A stretch of DNA of 64,000 nucleotides from Parastagonospora avenae f. sp. tritici 18332-5 (lineage: Eukaryota > Ascomycota > Dothideomycetes > Pleosporales > Phaeosphaeriaceae). Below are positions 1 to 11,872 of the stretch, one piece after another. Position numbers and translations under genes: made by a program. Numbering within the stretch: position 1 is the stretch's first letter; each line of letters begins with the position of its first letter. The notes below the pieces were generated by a model. That model made no database searches. It saw only the letters and a list, made by a program, of their open reading frames with translations, and was not told the origin of the DNA. The DNA lies in the NCBI GenBank assembly GCA_022559985.1, contig JAFJTR010000082.1, positions 1-64,000 on the forward strand, written 5' to 3'.

Positions 1-1544
1 TCAATTGATCTTAGGTTACGGTTCTCCCACGCACTCCCATATGCCTCTGAGTGAGACCACACCGAGTTCGGATCTCTTGTCTTGCCTGCGTCGTTACAAC
101 TTAAGGCTTAAGTCCTTATTTATATATTCTTATAAGCGCATTATTATTTTAATTAATCTGTATAGCGTACTGCTAGAAGATCGTAGTATAATCAGCAGCT
201 AAGCTAGTTTAGCAAAGGTTCTAGATTTTCTGTTCTGCTACGACAGATTCCTTAAAAGACAAGAAGTTCTGTCGAAGCTTTAGTTTAAACCTATCCTAAT
301 CTTCTATAAGGCAGGTATTCTCGCTGTTAATAATGCTGCTATCTATGTACCTGCAGAGAAAGGGTTGAACCTATTTTTCAGCGTCTCTGCGTATGTACGT
401 AGTAGCTAAGATAACTTTGCTTTTATCTTTAAGATAGTTGCCTTCTAGATAGAAGTATTAGTTAAACTAGAGGATCTATGTCTTAAGCTTAGCACAGTCT
501 TTGTAGTAGAGATCTAGCTTAGCTAATTAAACACGGTGTCCACCTTAGTAAGAGGGCTTAGGTGTATCTATAGCAGTATTACTTATCTTAAGGGTCTTTA
601 AAGTGTTAAAACCTATTAAGTAGCTAAGCAGGGGAAAGCTAGCTCAAAGGGCTTAAGTTGGTTTTCGCGGATAAGAGATGTTGGCACTAGATACAGAGGT
701 AGGGCGTACTAAGACAGTAAGAGGGTGCTTCTATAAAGAGTACAATATATTAAGTAACTTAAAATACGAAGTTAAAGACAATAAACGATAGGCGTTCATT
801 GCTGAGATCTATATACTAGGAGATCCTACCATCCTGTGCAGTCTTACCATCCGGGAGGGTAGACCATCCGGGGATGGTTCGCTTGGCGGGATGGTGTGTC
901 ACGTGACTGGGGAACACAGCCCCGCTTGTCCTTGTCCTTTGTTGGTTCTCGTTGTTGCCAAAGAGTCCCAACTCCTTGATCGTAACATTCGCACAGCCGG
1001 GGCGCAAATCCTCACGAGTCGAGTATATATAGGATAATCGTCTGCTGTTCAGTCGCAGTAAGCTTCTGGCTGTTAGGGGTGGTTTCTGCGCGAAATAGGA
1101 GTCCTTGGACGTGTCAGATTAGTTCGAGGCTTTGCTCTATAAGGGTGTCAGATAGCAGGTTTCGCGCGTTACTGTCTTCACGATTAGGGATAGTTGAGTA
1201 ACACAAAGCTCGGGTGTAACAACACGAAGAAAAACAGAACACGTAGCAGGAACACAGCAGAGAGGACAATCAATCAAGACTTCATCCTATCCATCAAATC
1301 TGACAGGACGCGACGAGAGATTGTACGGCGTTTAACTTTAAAGGCCTCTGCAGCAGCCTGATGGCTTCGGAACTTTCCAGATAAAAAGGCTTTAATAGCA
1401 AGCTGAAGCCTCCCTTCGTGTTCAAGTAATAACGCGTTAGGTAGTTGAGGCATGTTGGGGAGAGAGAGTAGGTATAAGGCTTGGCAAGTTTTGAGACACT
1501 CGGCGGTGGCTTACGTTACTTAACTTTAATATTTTTTATATTCT
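1..1544. other. gene-free, TpA-rich repeat-like DNA
   Basis: No coding region can be supported here. Positions 1 to about 820 are very rich in TA dinucleotides and stop codons in all frames, as expected of a transposon remnant hit by repeat-induced point mutation (RIP). From about 820 the GC content rises, with short repeats of CCATCC type (about 825-900) and a TATATATAGG motif near 1024. The stretch ends at the target duplication of the solo LTR. The RIP reading is an inference from base composition by eye. Confidence 0.5.
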
Positions 1545-1549
1545 GAAAC

Positions 1550-1760
1550 TGTTGGTAGGGCTTCGCACTAGTGCTGAAAGGAAATAACGATAACTAGGAA
1601 TGCATTCTGTTCGGTGATTGTTGTTGTTCTTGATCTTGGCTACGTGAGGACGCTTCGGAGGTGTATATGGCCTGAAACGAGTGAGGCCGAAGTAGGATCG
1701 GACCGGCTCGTTGGGCAGCGTTCAGCAACCGACGTCCCTACCGATACTCATAATCCGACA
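1550..1760. mobile_element. solo LTR, copy 1 (211 bp)
   Basis: The element starts TGTTGG and ends CCGACA, so it has the TG...CA ends of a long terminal repeat with short imperfect inverted ends. It is flanked by a perfect 5-bp target duplication, GAAAC, at 1545-1549 and 1761-1765. A second copy lies at 31890-32099 with a different 5-bp duplication. No internal retrotransposon region lies on either side, so this is most simply a solo LTR left by recombination between the two LTRs of a full element. The orientation of the parent element is unknown. Confidence 0.88.
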
Positions 1761-1903
1761 GAAACGCTTTCTTTATTATACTGTAGTCTTGCTTCTTTTC
1801 TGCATTGCCGTGCTGTTCCTAGAGGGGATACCCTCTCAGCTAACAGCGTACTTTGCAGTCATGTGTGCAATCGCGCGTGAGAATTCAATCCAAGCTTCGC
1901 AGT

Positions 1904-2445
1904 TTAAGTTGTTATTAGTATCACCATTCTCGTGGTGTCTGAGCCAGCCCCAATGTTCGCGCCGCAAGCCAAGATCATATCGTATCGCGTGCATTTGCCG
2001 GACGCCTCTAGTGGAAGCAATTTATCCAGGAAGTCCTGCCTGTCGTCCGGACTTTTGGTGCGTCCAGAAGCGCGGTCTTGTATACTTATAATGATGAAGT
2101 TCAACACATTTGCAAGAGGGTTCTTGAGCTTGAAGATCTTGGCGACACTGAAAAACACGTAGTGCAGTTCGGGAATCAACCCGATTCTACTGCCGTGTAT
2201 CATGCTCTCGTCGAGAGCGGATATCACTCCGGTGCTGTCACCGTCCTCCTCCATCAGGCCGAATCGGGACCCCATCGTGAGTTCACCAATGACGTCGAAA
2301 GCGTAGTATTGCATCAGTTCGCGGAAATCGAGGCGTTTGCCAGTCCAGGAGTATTCGCGAAGTCTCTTGAGGAGAATGCTGTTGTTGCATGTGTCGACGA
2401 ATGGCTCGTACGAGAGTAGATTGGTAGTTGACATCATATGGCACA
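1904..2445 (-). pseudogene. cytochrome P450 internal fragment
   Basis: In one minus-strand frame the sequence reads as the middle of a microsomal P450. An NLLSYEPFVDTC segment is followed by the helix region QYYAFDVIGELT, and then by the I-helix oxygen-activation motif GANIGAGSDTT, which fits (A/G)GX(D/E)T(T/S). The N-terminal membrane anchor and everything after the I-helix, including the ExxR and heme-Cys motifs, are missing. The fragment starts where the aminopeptidase reading stops and ends about 145 bp from the solo LTR. The closest known style is the pisatin demethylase/benzoate hydroxylase-like P450s, a family guess from memory. It cannot encode an active enzyme. Confidence 0.8.
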
Positions 2446-3763
2446 CCTGCTCCGCCACCAAACATCTCGAACTCTTCCTGTGTCTTGATACCCTCTGCAC
2501 CGCCGGCAATACCACCAGCAGCAATACCGGCCTCGAGAAAAGGACCGTAGTCGGAACGACCATCAAACTCGATCTCGGTGTGGTTGAGTCCGATGCTATC
2601 AAAGTAGGCAGCGAACTCGTGCTCGGCCTCAGCGGAACCGGCAGGGCCAGTGAGGTTGTATGCCGAACCATCGCCATCGTAGATTTGATAAGCGTAGTTC
2701 GGAGACGCCATCATATCGAAGTCTAGAAGAAGACGGATCTTTTTCTTCTCAGCTTGCGACAATTGCTTGACGTAGTATTCCGCCCCCAAAAGACCAGCTT
2801 CCTCAGCGGTCCACCAAGAGAAGCGAATAGCATTGGCAACAGTGAAGTTAGTCAGCTGAATAGCAATCCCCAGTAGTGAAATAATTCCAGAGCCATTGTC
2901 GTTGATACCAGGGCCGGCAGTAAGAGAGTCAGAGTGACCAGAGAGGTGTATTACGTTATCATGGTCACCCTCCTTGGTCTCTGCGATAACGTTGTAGGTG
3001 GTGTATAACTTGGCTTCCGAGGTCAATGCGACGCTGACGCTGACGTCGTTGTCCAGCTGGGCGAGTAGCGCCTCGCCCTGGTCCTGTGTGATACCAACAG
3101 TGGGGACGAATGGCTTTGCGGGGTTTGGGAACACCTGCAGCGAGTAGCCCTCAAGTGTGCCTTCGCCATTATTGTAGGCGATTACTGCATATGCTCCTTT
3201 AGCGGCTGCCAACTGCACTTTAACACCATACGAGCATGTGCCACGCTTGATGAGCGCGATTTTGCCGTCTAACGATTCTGCGGAGTCGGCTTCTTCGCAA
3301 CCAAGATTGGGGATTGCGACAAGGGTTCCTGTGGCGCTGCCATTGGGGGTAAGCGTAGTTGCAAATGCCTCCATGGTCTTGTTGTTTGCCGTCAATGTGG
3401 CATTGATACCAATGCTGAGTTCTACGCCTTGTAGCAAAACGTCATAGTAGCTGGTATCCAGATGGTCTTTGATCCATTCAACAGTAGCTTCGTGGCCTGG
3501 GCTGCCGATGACGCGATTCTTTCCCTCTGTTGCATACGCGATAGACTGAAGCATCTCTGCTTTCGCGAATAGATTGTCGATGTGGAGCGTGTCTATGAGC
3601 GATTCCCGCAAACGATGTTAGCAAGTAAACGTCATGTGCCCTCCAAAAATGGACGCACTGATGTGACTTGTGTCCCGTATTGGCGTGGCCCAACAGCTGC
3701 ACTTTCAGCAGTCACTACCACACATGCGACAAACACTGCGAGTGATTTCATGGTAGACATCAT
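2425..3763 (-). pseudogene. truncated secreted M28 aminopeptidase
   Basis: Exon 1 (3763-3659) encodes a signal peptide (MKSLAVFVACVVVTAES). The main exon (3605 downward) encodes a protease-associated insert (around LDGKIALIKRGTCSYG) and the M28 zinc site: His in SGHSDS, Asp in INDNGSG, Glu pair in TAEEAG, Asp in LDFDMM. Similarity stops at VPYDVNY. The final zinc-ligand His (normally YH) and the C-terminus are replaced by the P450 fragment, and the frame runs on to a stop at 2283. The intron 3658-3606 has a GTGCGT donor and CTAAC branch, but the expected CAG acceptor reads CGG. Intact relatives are secreted aminopeptidases of the aminopeptidase Y type. This copy is probably dead. Confidence 0.8.
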
Positions 3764-6163
3764 ATCTGCTATGCCTGAAATGACCTTGGATGTTCCTGCG
3801 CGAGGTGATTCTTCTCGAGTTTGAGCAGAGGTTCTTCACTTTATAGTCGCTACTACCTGCCTTGCGACCATCGCTAATCTCAGTCGTGCACAGGACATAC
3901 GCCGACCAGGAAAGTTGTCGTTGCTGACGTTGCTGATGTTGCAGAGCATACAGGGTGAGCGGCTCACAAAGTTGCCCAACTAACCTGCCTATTTGGGCAC
4001 CAGCTTGCCCTGCGAACACGAGAGGGATCACCGATGCACCAATGGTGACGCCTAAAAAAGCTGTAGGAGCTTAGGACGGTGATAAGAGGTCTTGGTCTGT
4101 CCTTGGCATGCTTCTCTGTTGTAGTTGTTCGTCATGGGCCGCCGCAGCAATGTGATATTACCCGTGAACAGGAGCAAAGTGCGGCACTTTTGAATATTTA
4201 ATGGGGCCGCGAGCAGCAACACACCAGTCAGGGTGGTCCGTACAAGTCCTACCATGTCACCGACCCGAGTGCGGTTCTCAATCCGTGATAGCAGGGGTTC
4301 TGACCGTCCTCTGCGTCAACAGCAAACTTTTGCATTAGCTACCGCGCCTTTTACCTCGCTCGAGAAAGGACGGGTACATGGGATGTTCTCAGGGGCGTGC
4401 TCATGAGGAGTGCGGTGCACAACATACGCGCGCCAGCTTTGTGCGCAATTGTCACGGTCAGACAACGCGATTGCGCACGTAAAGCTGCATCAGTACGACG
4501 CGTAGCGAGAGAGTTCCACATTCGATAAATCGAGGCGTAACACCTGTATATCCGCGAAGGGGCTGATGCGACAACAGACAACGAGCGCATGCGAGAACTA
4601 TGTACGCTCAGCTAGCGGTAGTTGCGCATGCCCCTTTTTACTTTTGAAAATGTCATATTGCGCTACGAATATGCTCAAGATTTGCTAGGGGAGAAGACAG
4701 AATTTTGGGGGCAGGATATTTTGACTTCGGGAACGGGTATCAATCTTGGAACCAACATGCCAACTCTTAACATCACGTCTGATACACCTGGGTATGCCTA
4801 GGGGACGGATTACATGGAACTCACATAGTTTCGTATATGCTTCAGGTAGCGTAGCGGAATCAGAACATGGGCAGGTGCTCTTACTAACGAATCAGCAAAG
4901 TCTATGTAAACTCAAGGTTGACACTATGATACGCCATATGTACTATCGGTGGTACGATTACTCACGTCTAAGCACGTATTCATCATGCCATGTTGTACTC
5001 CTGAGCAGCGCGATGAGAGGCGTTGGTTTCTTGTCTCTCCCATCATGTCGGAACTACGTTTATACTGTAACGTGCTTCCCGAAGCAAAATGCTACCTAGG
5101 GATAGGGAAGAGGTGAATCGTGTCTCACTAACCTTTCTGCTCACGTCAGTGTGCAGATCCGACAAGAGTTGAGCAGCTTATCAAGCTGCAAGAGCTCGAT
5201 CAAGTGAGCCCACACTCGACCGAATTCAGCTCAAAACGGGGCAAAGGCACTACCTACTTCAAGCAAGCGTATATTAGATTAGTACTTGACCACGACCATT
5301 ACTACAGCTTTTAGGCTCGACTATGTGCTCTTATACAAACCGGCTGATCTCAGACTCGGCACATAGCGACACGAGTAGCGTGACTAGGAAACGTCGTCCT
5401 TGCCCATGTGGTGTCACAGCATCGGTGTGTCCGCATTCCGTCCATCCCTTGGTGGCTTCTGTCGTTACACAAAGGAGGCCCAGTTTTAGACCTCTCTCGT
5501 CATCTTGAGCTAATTATGCAGTTGACATGACGGTGATGCATCCAGTGCTTTTCATGGATGAAGCGCTATCTCCAGGGTCGTGTCTAAATGTACAGACGGA
5601 GTACTGCTACTCTCCACATCAAACACACTTTAGGCGTAGCATCTGCGCGTTGTATTGAAGCTTAGTCCTTCGTGAGGTTTGAAAGCACCCGAATGTTCCA
5701 GCTCGATGAGTGTACGCTGAGTCTGGTTTTCTTAAAACTACCGCTAATGGGAAAACCCATCGCATTCATCTATACCTCTTGCCCAATGTATGGCGCATGA
5801 TACCTTATCTGCAGTCAATCGAATCAATGTTTTAACGCATGGTCGTCATTGCCTTGTCCTTACCGACGCGTGTCCCTGATCCGGTTAGCGCACTGCGTCT
5901 GTGTTCGACCGCTCGGATTGAATAACATTCCTCCGCCACATATACGGACTTCTTGACTTACTCTACTAAAAACATGTCCACAAAAGTAACGAATGCGATA
6001 CTCGGTCTGATTTATCTCTTCTCTGACAGCACTCAATCAGCGTTCAAGAGTGAATACCGCTAAAAGCACAGCCAACGGATGCCACTGGCATAGTATGCTA
6101 GCACCTAAGAAGCCTCAGTCTCACGATTCCCGAAATCCCTCGTAACCGAACTCGAAGCGCACT
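3764..6163. other. gene-free stretch, 2.4 kb
   Basis: Only short chance open frames are present, none with recognisable domains or plausible splice structure. The stretch separates the broken aminopeptidase from the regulator gene at 6164 and presumably includes that gene's promoter. Confidence 0.5.
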
Positions 6164-8157
6164 ATGCCTACGCAATTCATGTTCATTGATTCGAGCAATG
6201 GCGGAGTCAACGCGAAGCCAGACAAGATCGTCAGATCGTTCGTCATGAAATCCGCTCGAAACAAGAAGCCCTGGAGTACACGACCGAGGAGTCCGAAGTC
6301 CGAAGAGCCACCAACAGCAAATGATCAGCGGAGCTCATTGTCTCAGAAGTGCAGTATTGTTGAACAGAGCTCCGGTAACAGCACTGTCCCTCGGTTCGAA
6401 TGTAATAGATATTTGGTATCAAACGACCGTTTGCCCACATCGCCAAGCAGTTTGACGAGCGAAAGCGCCTTCTTTAGCCAAGATACTGTTGGAGCATGCG
6501 ATAGTCCCATCTCGAACCTGACAAGCCCGCAACCCGAATACATGGATGGAGGCTCGGCTCTGGTCCTTTTGATCCCACAGCATGAGCTGTCACCACGCTA
6601 CAACATGCTCAGCTTGACTACTCTAGGAAACTTGGACTGCTTGGTAGTACCACTAGACATGCATTCAGAAGGACTTCTCCATCGATGTAGGCACATGCTT
6701 CATTCATGTGCTAGTGAGATGCTAACATAACGAGCAGTCATCGAGGCTGCAGCACCACGATTAATCCCTGTGGATCCTCATAGGGTTTCACAACGAGCCG
6801 GGATGGACTGGATCCAAACATCCATCCAGAGTAATATGGGAGCTCCATTCATCTATGCTGTACTTGCCTGCTCAGCGCGGGCAGTGCAGCTTGACCCTGA
6901 AGTCTACAAATGGCGTGCCGTTTCCGAAGTAAATGGCCTGCTTTCAGATCCACGTACAAATACCAATGACACGACTATCGCTGCAGTCCTGATATTGCTA
7001 GCCAATGAGGAGGCCGAGCTTGCAGATCCCAAGCGGAGGGGCGACGAGCATAAGTGCAAGTTGACGCGGGCAGCCAATAAAGCCCATCACAATGGTCTGA
7101 GAACTATGATCCAGCAAAGAGGAGGGCTCGCGGCCTTGAAGGGAAATCGATTTTTGCAGGTATGCTTGTTAATGTAAGGACAGAATTCTACCCCGCTTCA
7201 AATCATGTTCGTCTCGAAGATATGACATGTTTTTTGTGCTCTCAATGAATAACTAAAAACCTCAAGTAATTTTCTGACCAAGTCAACAGGCACAGCATCG
7301 CTCAATCTATAACGACTTTCAAGCAACCTTATGCGGTTTTGGTTAACGCCAGTGGCCAAGTGGAGGACTATGCTGTCACCACTAGTCAATCGCCAAGTGC
7401 TTTTGCACACGTCTTGCGACCGTTCCGTGAGCTCAATGTCGATCGCTCGCTCCTTAGAATCATCTTCGCCAGCACAGTGTTCGTTGCCGATTTGACAAAT
7501 TGGTACAGCTGCAGGATCTGCCCCATGGACTCGCTCGACTTACAGAAGCATGCTAGCCTGCTGATGTATCGTCTCTTTGACTGGCATCAGCAGAGCGAAT
7601 GTAGTTCAGTCGGACGACGTGCACCCACAAGCCCTGTCGACCAGAGTGTTTGCCTTGCCCTGTTAATCTTCCTGGTTAATGCGACGGAGCCGAACGCTGG
7701 CCCCCTTGGTCCACGATTGTCCAAGGTGGTTATCAAGCTTCGTCAGTCTCTTCAACGAATACCCATGCTGTGGTGGGACAAGTCACCTGATCTTCTTCTC
7801 TGGGTCTTAACCATGGGTGCCTTGGGAGCGGGAAGCTACTCTAGAGCTCATAAGACAAATGGCGATCCTTGCTTGGGGTTCTTTACAGAATACATCAAAC
7901 TTGCACTCGCTGGCAATTCTGTCCACCAGGGTTCCTCGACAGACCATCTAATCGACATATTGGGATCGTGTTTGTGGGTTCCGTCAGTTTTCAACAAAAG
8001 AGTGAGGTCGCTGGGTATGTCCATGGGACTTTGCGGAACATGCATGATAGAGGTTGAGGATGCTCACAGTAGCGAAGATGAGCCGATAGACGGCGAGTAT
8101 GCACTTGGGCACTCAACAACCTCGAGATTCTTTGCTATGAATAGGCTTAACAGTTAG
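6164..8157 (+). CDS. fungal-specific transcription factor domain protein (PF11951 type)
   Basis: Three exons join in frame: 6164-6686, 6738-7173 and 7290-8157, giving 608 residues. Intron 1 has a GCTAAC branch and CAG acceptor; intron 2 is a GTAAGG...CAG intron of 116 bp. The N-terminus (FIDSSNGGVNAKP, then RSFVMKSARNKK) is the conserved leader seen in a large family of fungal regulators. The central segment (HHNGLRTMIQQRGGLAAL, then QVEDY) is characteristic of the fungal-specific transcription factor domain 2. No Zn2Cys6 cluster is visible, so DNA binding may be absent or indirect. The target genes are unknown. The gene is intact although it lies beside repeat-rich, gene-poor DNA. Confidence 0.85.
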
Positions 8158-11125
8158 GGGAAACTTGACCACTGCAGCGATGCGTTGGGTTAGGAAATTG
8201 TACATTTTCATCATGTTGCATTTACCATGTCGCGTGACAAGATGTAGTACCTTCGACCGACGTGTGGGTCTGTTTGCATGCACGGTGAGATACGAAATGC
8301 GCCTTGTGAACAAGGTCAAGCTCATAGAGCCACTCGTCGCGTCACATACCGCGAGTGATTACGGGCATCCTAGTCACTCAGCAAGCAACTGAAAAGCCCT
8401 GGCGTATCACATAACCCGTACCTGTGCCATGTGTCAAGCCATAGAGCGGACCTCAGCCCCATCAGCTCGTTGAGTGGACTAACCTGCGTCTTCCGAGTAC
8501 TAAAGAGTTTGCGCGTAGTTTATCAGCACATCGGGCAACACTAGGCGAAGATTCTTCCAAGGCTCAGTCAAAAGTTTTGGCAGGTGTCGTGATCGGAGAA
8601 ACGTAGTCAAGCACGCTAGGAAAAGTCTTCCGCTGGTTTTTCCTTGTTATGCATCATCACAAATCCGAGAAAATTTACAGTCATGTGGTTCGAAGCTTCA
8701 CCTCGGTGCGGGTCGGCGCGGGCTTGAGGGGCCCACTGCGCCAAACAACCCTGTCGATGGTAAGGAAAAAGAGTTGTGAGGGTCCCGAGGTCGTTGTGAG
8801 TAAGTAGTGAGCTATCAAGCGTTGAACCGACGGAGGATCGGAATACAGACGGTGGATATTGCGCCATTGCAATGCGCGACTGAGGGACACTGGTGCATCA
8901 AGCAGCTACTGGGTAAACCGTCGACATGCAAAAGTGCACAAAAAATTGACGTTCATGGCAAAAGGCCTCTTGACCTTCCTTCGATGGACGGAATTCGGCC
9001 GCGTGTGAAGAACGGGCCATGATACATTTGGAACGGTATAACGGTATCATGAGGTCGAAGTTTCCGGATTGCCTGGATGCCTGATCCGCGTATACCGTTG
9101 CAGAGGGACGTAGACACCAACAAGCGCTGGTTTATGATGCATCACGAAGTTGAAGACATGGACGTCTATTGCATGTCCAAAGCAGTCTGACGGCGGTAGA
9201 TGATGCTGATACAGTCTGAAACAGGGCTGCAAATGCACATCAGATAAGGCTGCCTGGGTGCTTATCGCCGACTGATAGCCCCGCAAATCCGTCTGCAGAT
9301 CATGTCCCCGGCGATATCATAAGGTACTCTACACAGTAGCCCCCCTTTACTACCGCCTCAGGCAGCCATGGTGCATACGTGCGATATAGCTAGCACTGGG
9401 GCATGACGCGCGAAAATGGCACAAAAGAGTCGCATGAAACAAGCATGGTGCTTCTCATTAAGGGGAAAAGCAGCGTTGATGTGGCATAAAACCGTCGCAT
9501 AATGCGGTGGTAGGGGCTAGACCGGGGCGTGGAGCCAGCGCATCAATGACAAGTGCCAAAGGCTTCTCGAAACATGGTCGTTTATCAAAGGCAATTGGAG
9601 GACAGGCCCAGGCTTCGTTGACACATGCGCTGGGTTATGCGTCGTGGCCACATGCACAGATGCACACATGGTAGATGTTTTGTTTCACCATGTTGTCGGT
9701 GAGCGAAACGCGGCGCATTTCGCAGCCCCCACTTGGGCCACGTCTTGAATGTTTACACTGAGCATGGCGATAATGGCATGAAGAAGGATCGTAAACCTCA
9801 TCTGCGCTATGAAACGCGTCGTTCATCTCCCTGAGGAAGGCAAACATGGGGCCCGAGGACGAAGCATATGGTCCACAGCAGGTGTTGCGAGGCGATGGTA
9901 GCGCGTGTTTCGAGGCGAGTGGAGATCTGCATCGTGTTTTCCATGTTTGAGTTTGACAGCATGGAGACAGCGTGGAGACAGCTGTGGGAGTCCTTGCGCG
10001 AGTGGGTTCCAAGGTTCTTGCGAACAATGCTCGTGGTCCAGATTCCAGAAGTCTCGTCAGCTGGCTGGCGGCATGGCATTGCCTTGGATACGTCGTGCGA
10101 TGAGGAGTGTCTTGCACGGCATCATGATTCTGCCATGATCCGCCTAGCCAGGCCGCGTTTCGACCGAGCGTGGTAGGGCGTGGTGATGTGGTGCTGGCGG
10201 TGCTGACAATCCCAATCGGAGCCATGCAAAGCCCGAGAGCCTTCCCAGGGCAGCGCGCTCGGGATACAACGAACGACGAGTGCCGGACTGACCGGATGAT
10301 TGTACGCCATACGCCATACGCCCGCCGTGCGTGTAGGCAGAAGTATTGCGTTCTTGGTCGCCTAGCCGACCGGCACACTGCGCAAGGGAGGCTGTTCAGG
10401 TACATGTACATACATGCGCAACACGCTTTGCAAGCACAAGTACGAGGCCGCGCATGTGGCTACCTTCAGGCTCTCAGAAGGCTGCATCTGTCCAAGTGCC
10501 TTGGCGTCTTGACCGGATGGGCGATTTCTTGCGGGCAGGTTTGCGAGACAGGATCGCTGAGCCATGCGACGTGCGTCCGCATGGGTGGGGCATCTCGATA
10601 TGATCCGCCAGGGTCTGCCGTGCCGCACTGGCCGCCAAAAGTCGGTCAATCCAAAAGTTCTACCATGCAGGTGCAGGTGCAGGTGCAGGTGCAGGTGCAG
10701 GTGCAGACGCAGACGCAGATGTGACTCTGCTCCGAGGACAGAGTTTCACCTGCTGTCCTGCCTACTGCCGAGCGTGACCTGGTGATTGATTAGTATTCAG
10801 CTTGCGTCGATAACGAAAACATCACATGGGGTAGCGCAAGAGTATCGTCTTTGTGAGAATGATCAATTCCATGCTTAGCTAAGGCGGGAGTCTCGACCAG
10901 CTGATCGGGAGAGCTCATACCGCAGATTCGACCAAATTCCCCCCAACCCTCCCCGTGCTGTATTCCTCCAGTACACCTGAGTAGAGTTTGCTCTTCAATT
11001 CGTCCATACCGCTGTGCGGTGCAACCCACGGAAAAAAAAATCGAAATAGGATATAATGCTTGCTCAAAAAGGGACTCGCTCGCTAAAATGCTGGATCATA
11101 AATCAAAAGGTCGTAACATGTTGGC
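8158..11125. other. gene-poor stretch, 3 kb
   Basis: No gene can be supported. Overlapping open frames on both strands between 9.6 and 10.7 kb (up to about 258 codons) show no family signature and have high Arg/Cys/His content, as expected by chance in GC-richer DNA. A CAGGTG-type microsatellite lies at 10668-10721. The right end holds the 3' flank of the minus-strand gene at 11126. Confidence 0.45.
10668..10721. repeat. CAGGTG hexanucleotide microsatellite
   Basis: Six perfect CAGGTG units are followed by two CAGACG and one CAGATG, nine hexamers in all. The unit length is a multiple of three, but no supported gene covers the repeat. Confidence 0.95.
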
Positions 11126-11872
11126 CTAATAACTTGTGATGAGCGGAGCCGAGTCCATGAAAAGTGGTTGATCCTCCATGACATGTGTTTGTTGCTTGTG
11201 GCTGTAAAAGGAGGTTGTGATGATTGCCTCTTTTCCTGAGAATTGTAGCGTTGAGTTGGGTGGTGAAGCGGGCGGCGACTCGTCGTCCGAATCCTCCTCG
11301 TACGTGAGCTCGGGTGGTGATTGTGATTGCGATTGTGACGAGACACGGGTGAGGGCAAGGTCTGAGTCGTCCTCCATGTCGTCGTAGAAATCCTCATCTT
11401 CGTCGTCTAATTCCATTGTGGAGATGTGCACGGGTGCTTGGGCGATGCGGCGCGGCATGGGTAGCATGTCGAAGTCCTCCTCACACTCTGATTCCGAGTC
11501 AGAGTCCGAGTCGTCATCGTCTTCCTCTTCAACAATGCTGTCGGCCCACTGGATGTGTCGAGGCTCCTCAGCCTTGGAGGCCTTGGCCATTGTCTGGTTA
11601 AACCATGCTTCTTGCTGGCGCTCGGCGTCTTGGAGTTCGATCATGAGGCTGTCGAGAAGGTTTGCGTGGCCAACAAGAAGGCGGAGGTCGTGGTCGGCCC
11701 GGCAAGCCTCCTTGCCCAGCTTTGAGCGGGCAGAGGCGGCGATGTAGTAGGTTTGGGTGAGCGACATCTTTTGCTTCTTTTGTGGTGGTGAAGAGACAAA
11801 GTGGGAGCGGGTGGTCTCGGCGGAGATGGGCTCAAAGGAGGTTTGAATGCGGAGATGTGATGAGGAAGGCAT
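11126..11872 (-). CDS. conserved acidic fungal protein, function unknown
   Basis: One uninterrupted frame encodes 248 residues. Residues about 36-95 form the conserved part: MSLTQTYYIAASARSKL, then an Arg/Leu-rich helix with LLVGHANLLDSL and a segment ending EAWFNQTM. The rest is low complexity: an acidic Asp/Glu/Ser tract (EEEDDDDSDSDSESE), a second acidic stretch, a Ser-Gln tract and a short hydrophobic end. A leader of about 35 residues precedes the conserved MSLTQ, so translation could also start there (Met-36). The acidic tail suggests a nuclear or chromatin-associated role, but I do not recognise a function. The reverse strand is also open in places because of the Ser/Asp codon bias; that reading is a shadow. 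Confidence 0.75.
   Translation of the reverse strand: MPSSSHLRIQTSFEPISAETTRSHFVSSPPQKKQKMSLTQTYYIAASARSKLGKEACRADHDLRLLVGHANLLDSLMIELQDAERQQEAWFNQTMAKASKAEEPRHIQWADSIVEEEDDDDSDSDSESECEEDFDMLPMPRRIAQAPVHISTMELDDEDEDFYDDMEDDSDLALTRVSSQSQSQSPPELTYEEDSDDESPPASPPNSTLQFSGKEAIITTSFYSHKQQTHVMEDQPLFMDSAPLITSY

Noticed and set aside
820..1330. possible LTR or leader of a retrotransposon (TATATATAGG near 1024, A-rich tract near 1230)
   Set aside because: No second copy in the window, no clear TG...CA borders with target duplication, and no primer-binding site could be shown.
9635..10411. 258-codon minus-strand frame
   Set aside because: Rich in Arg, Cys and His, overlapped by equally open frames in other phases, and without any family signature.
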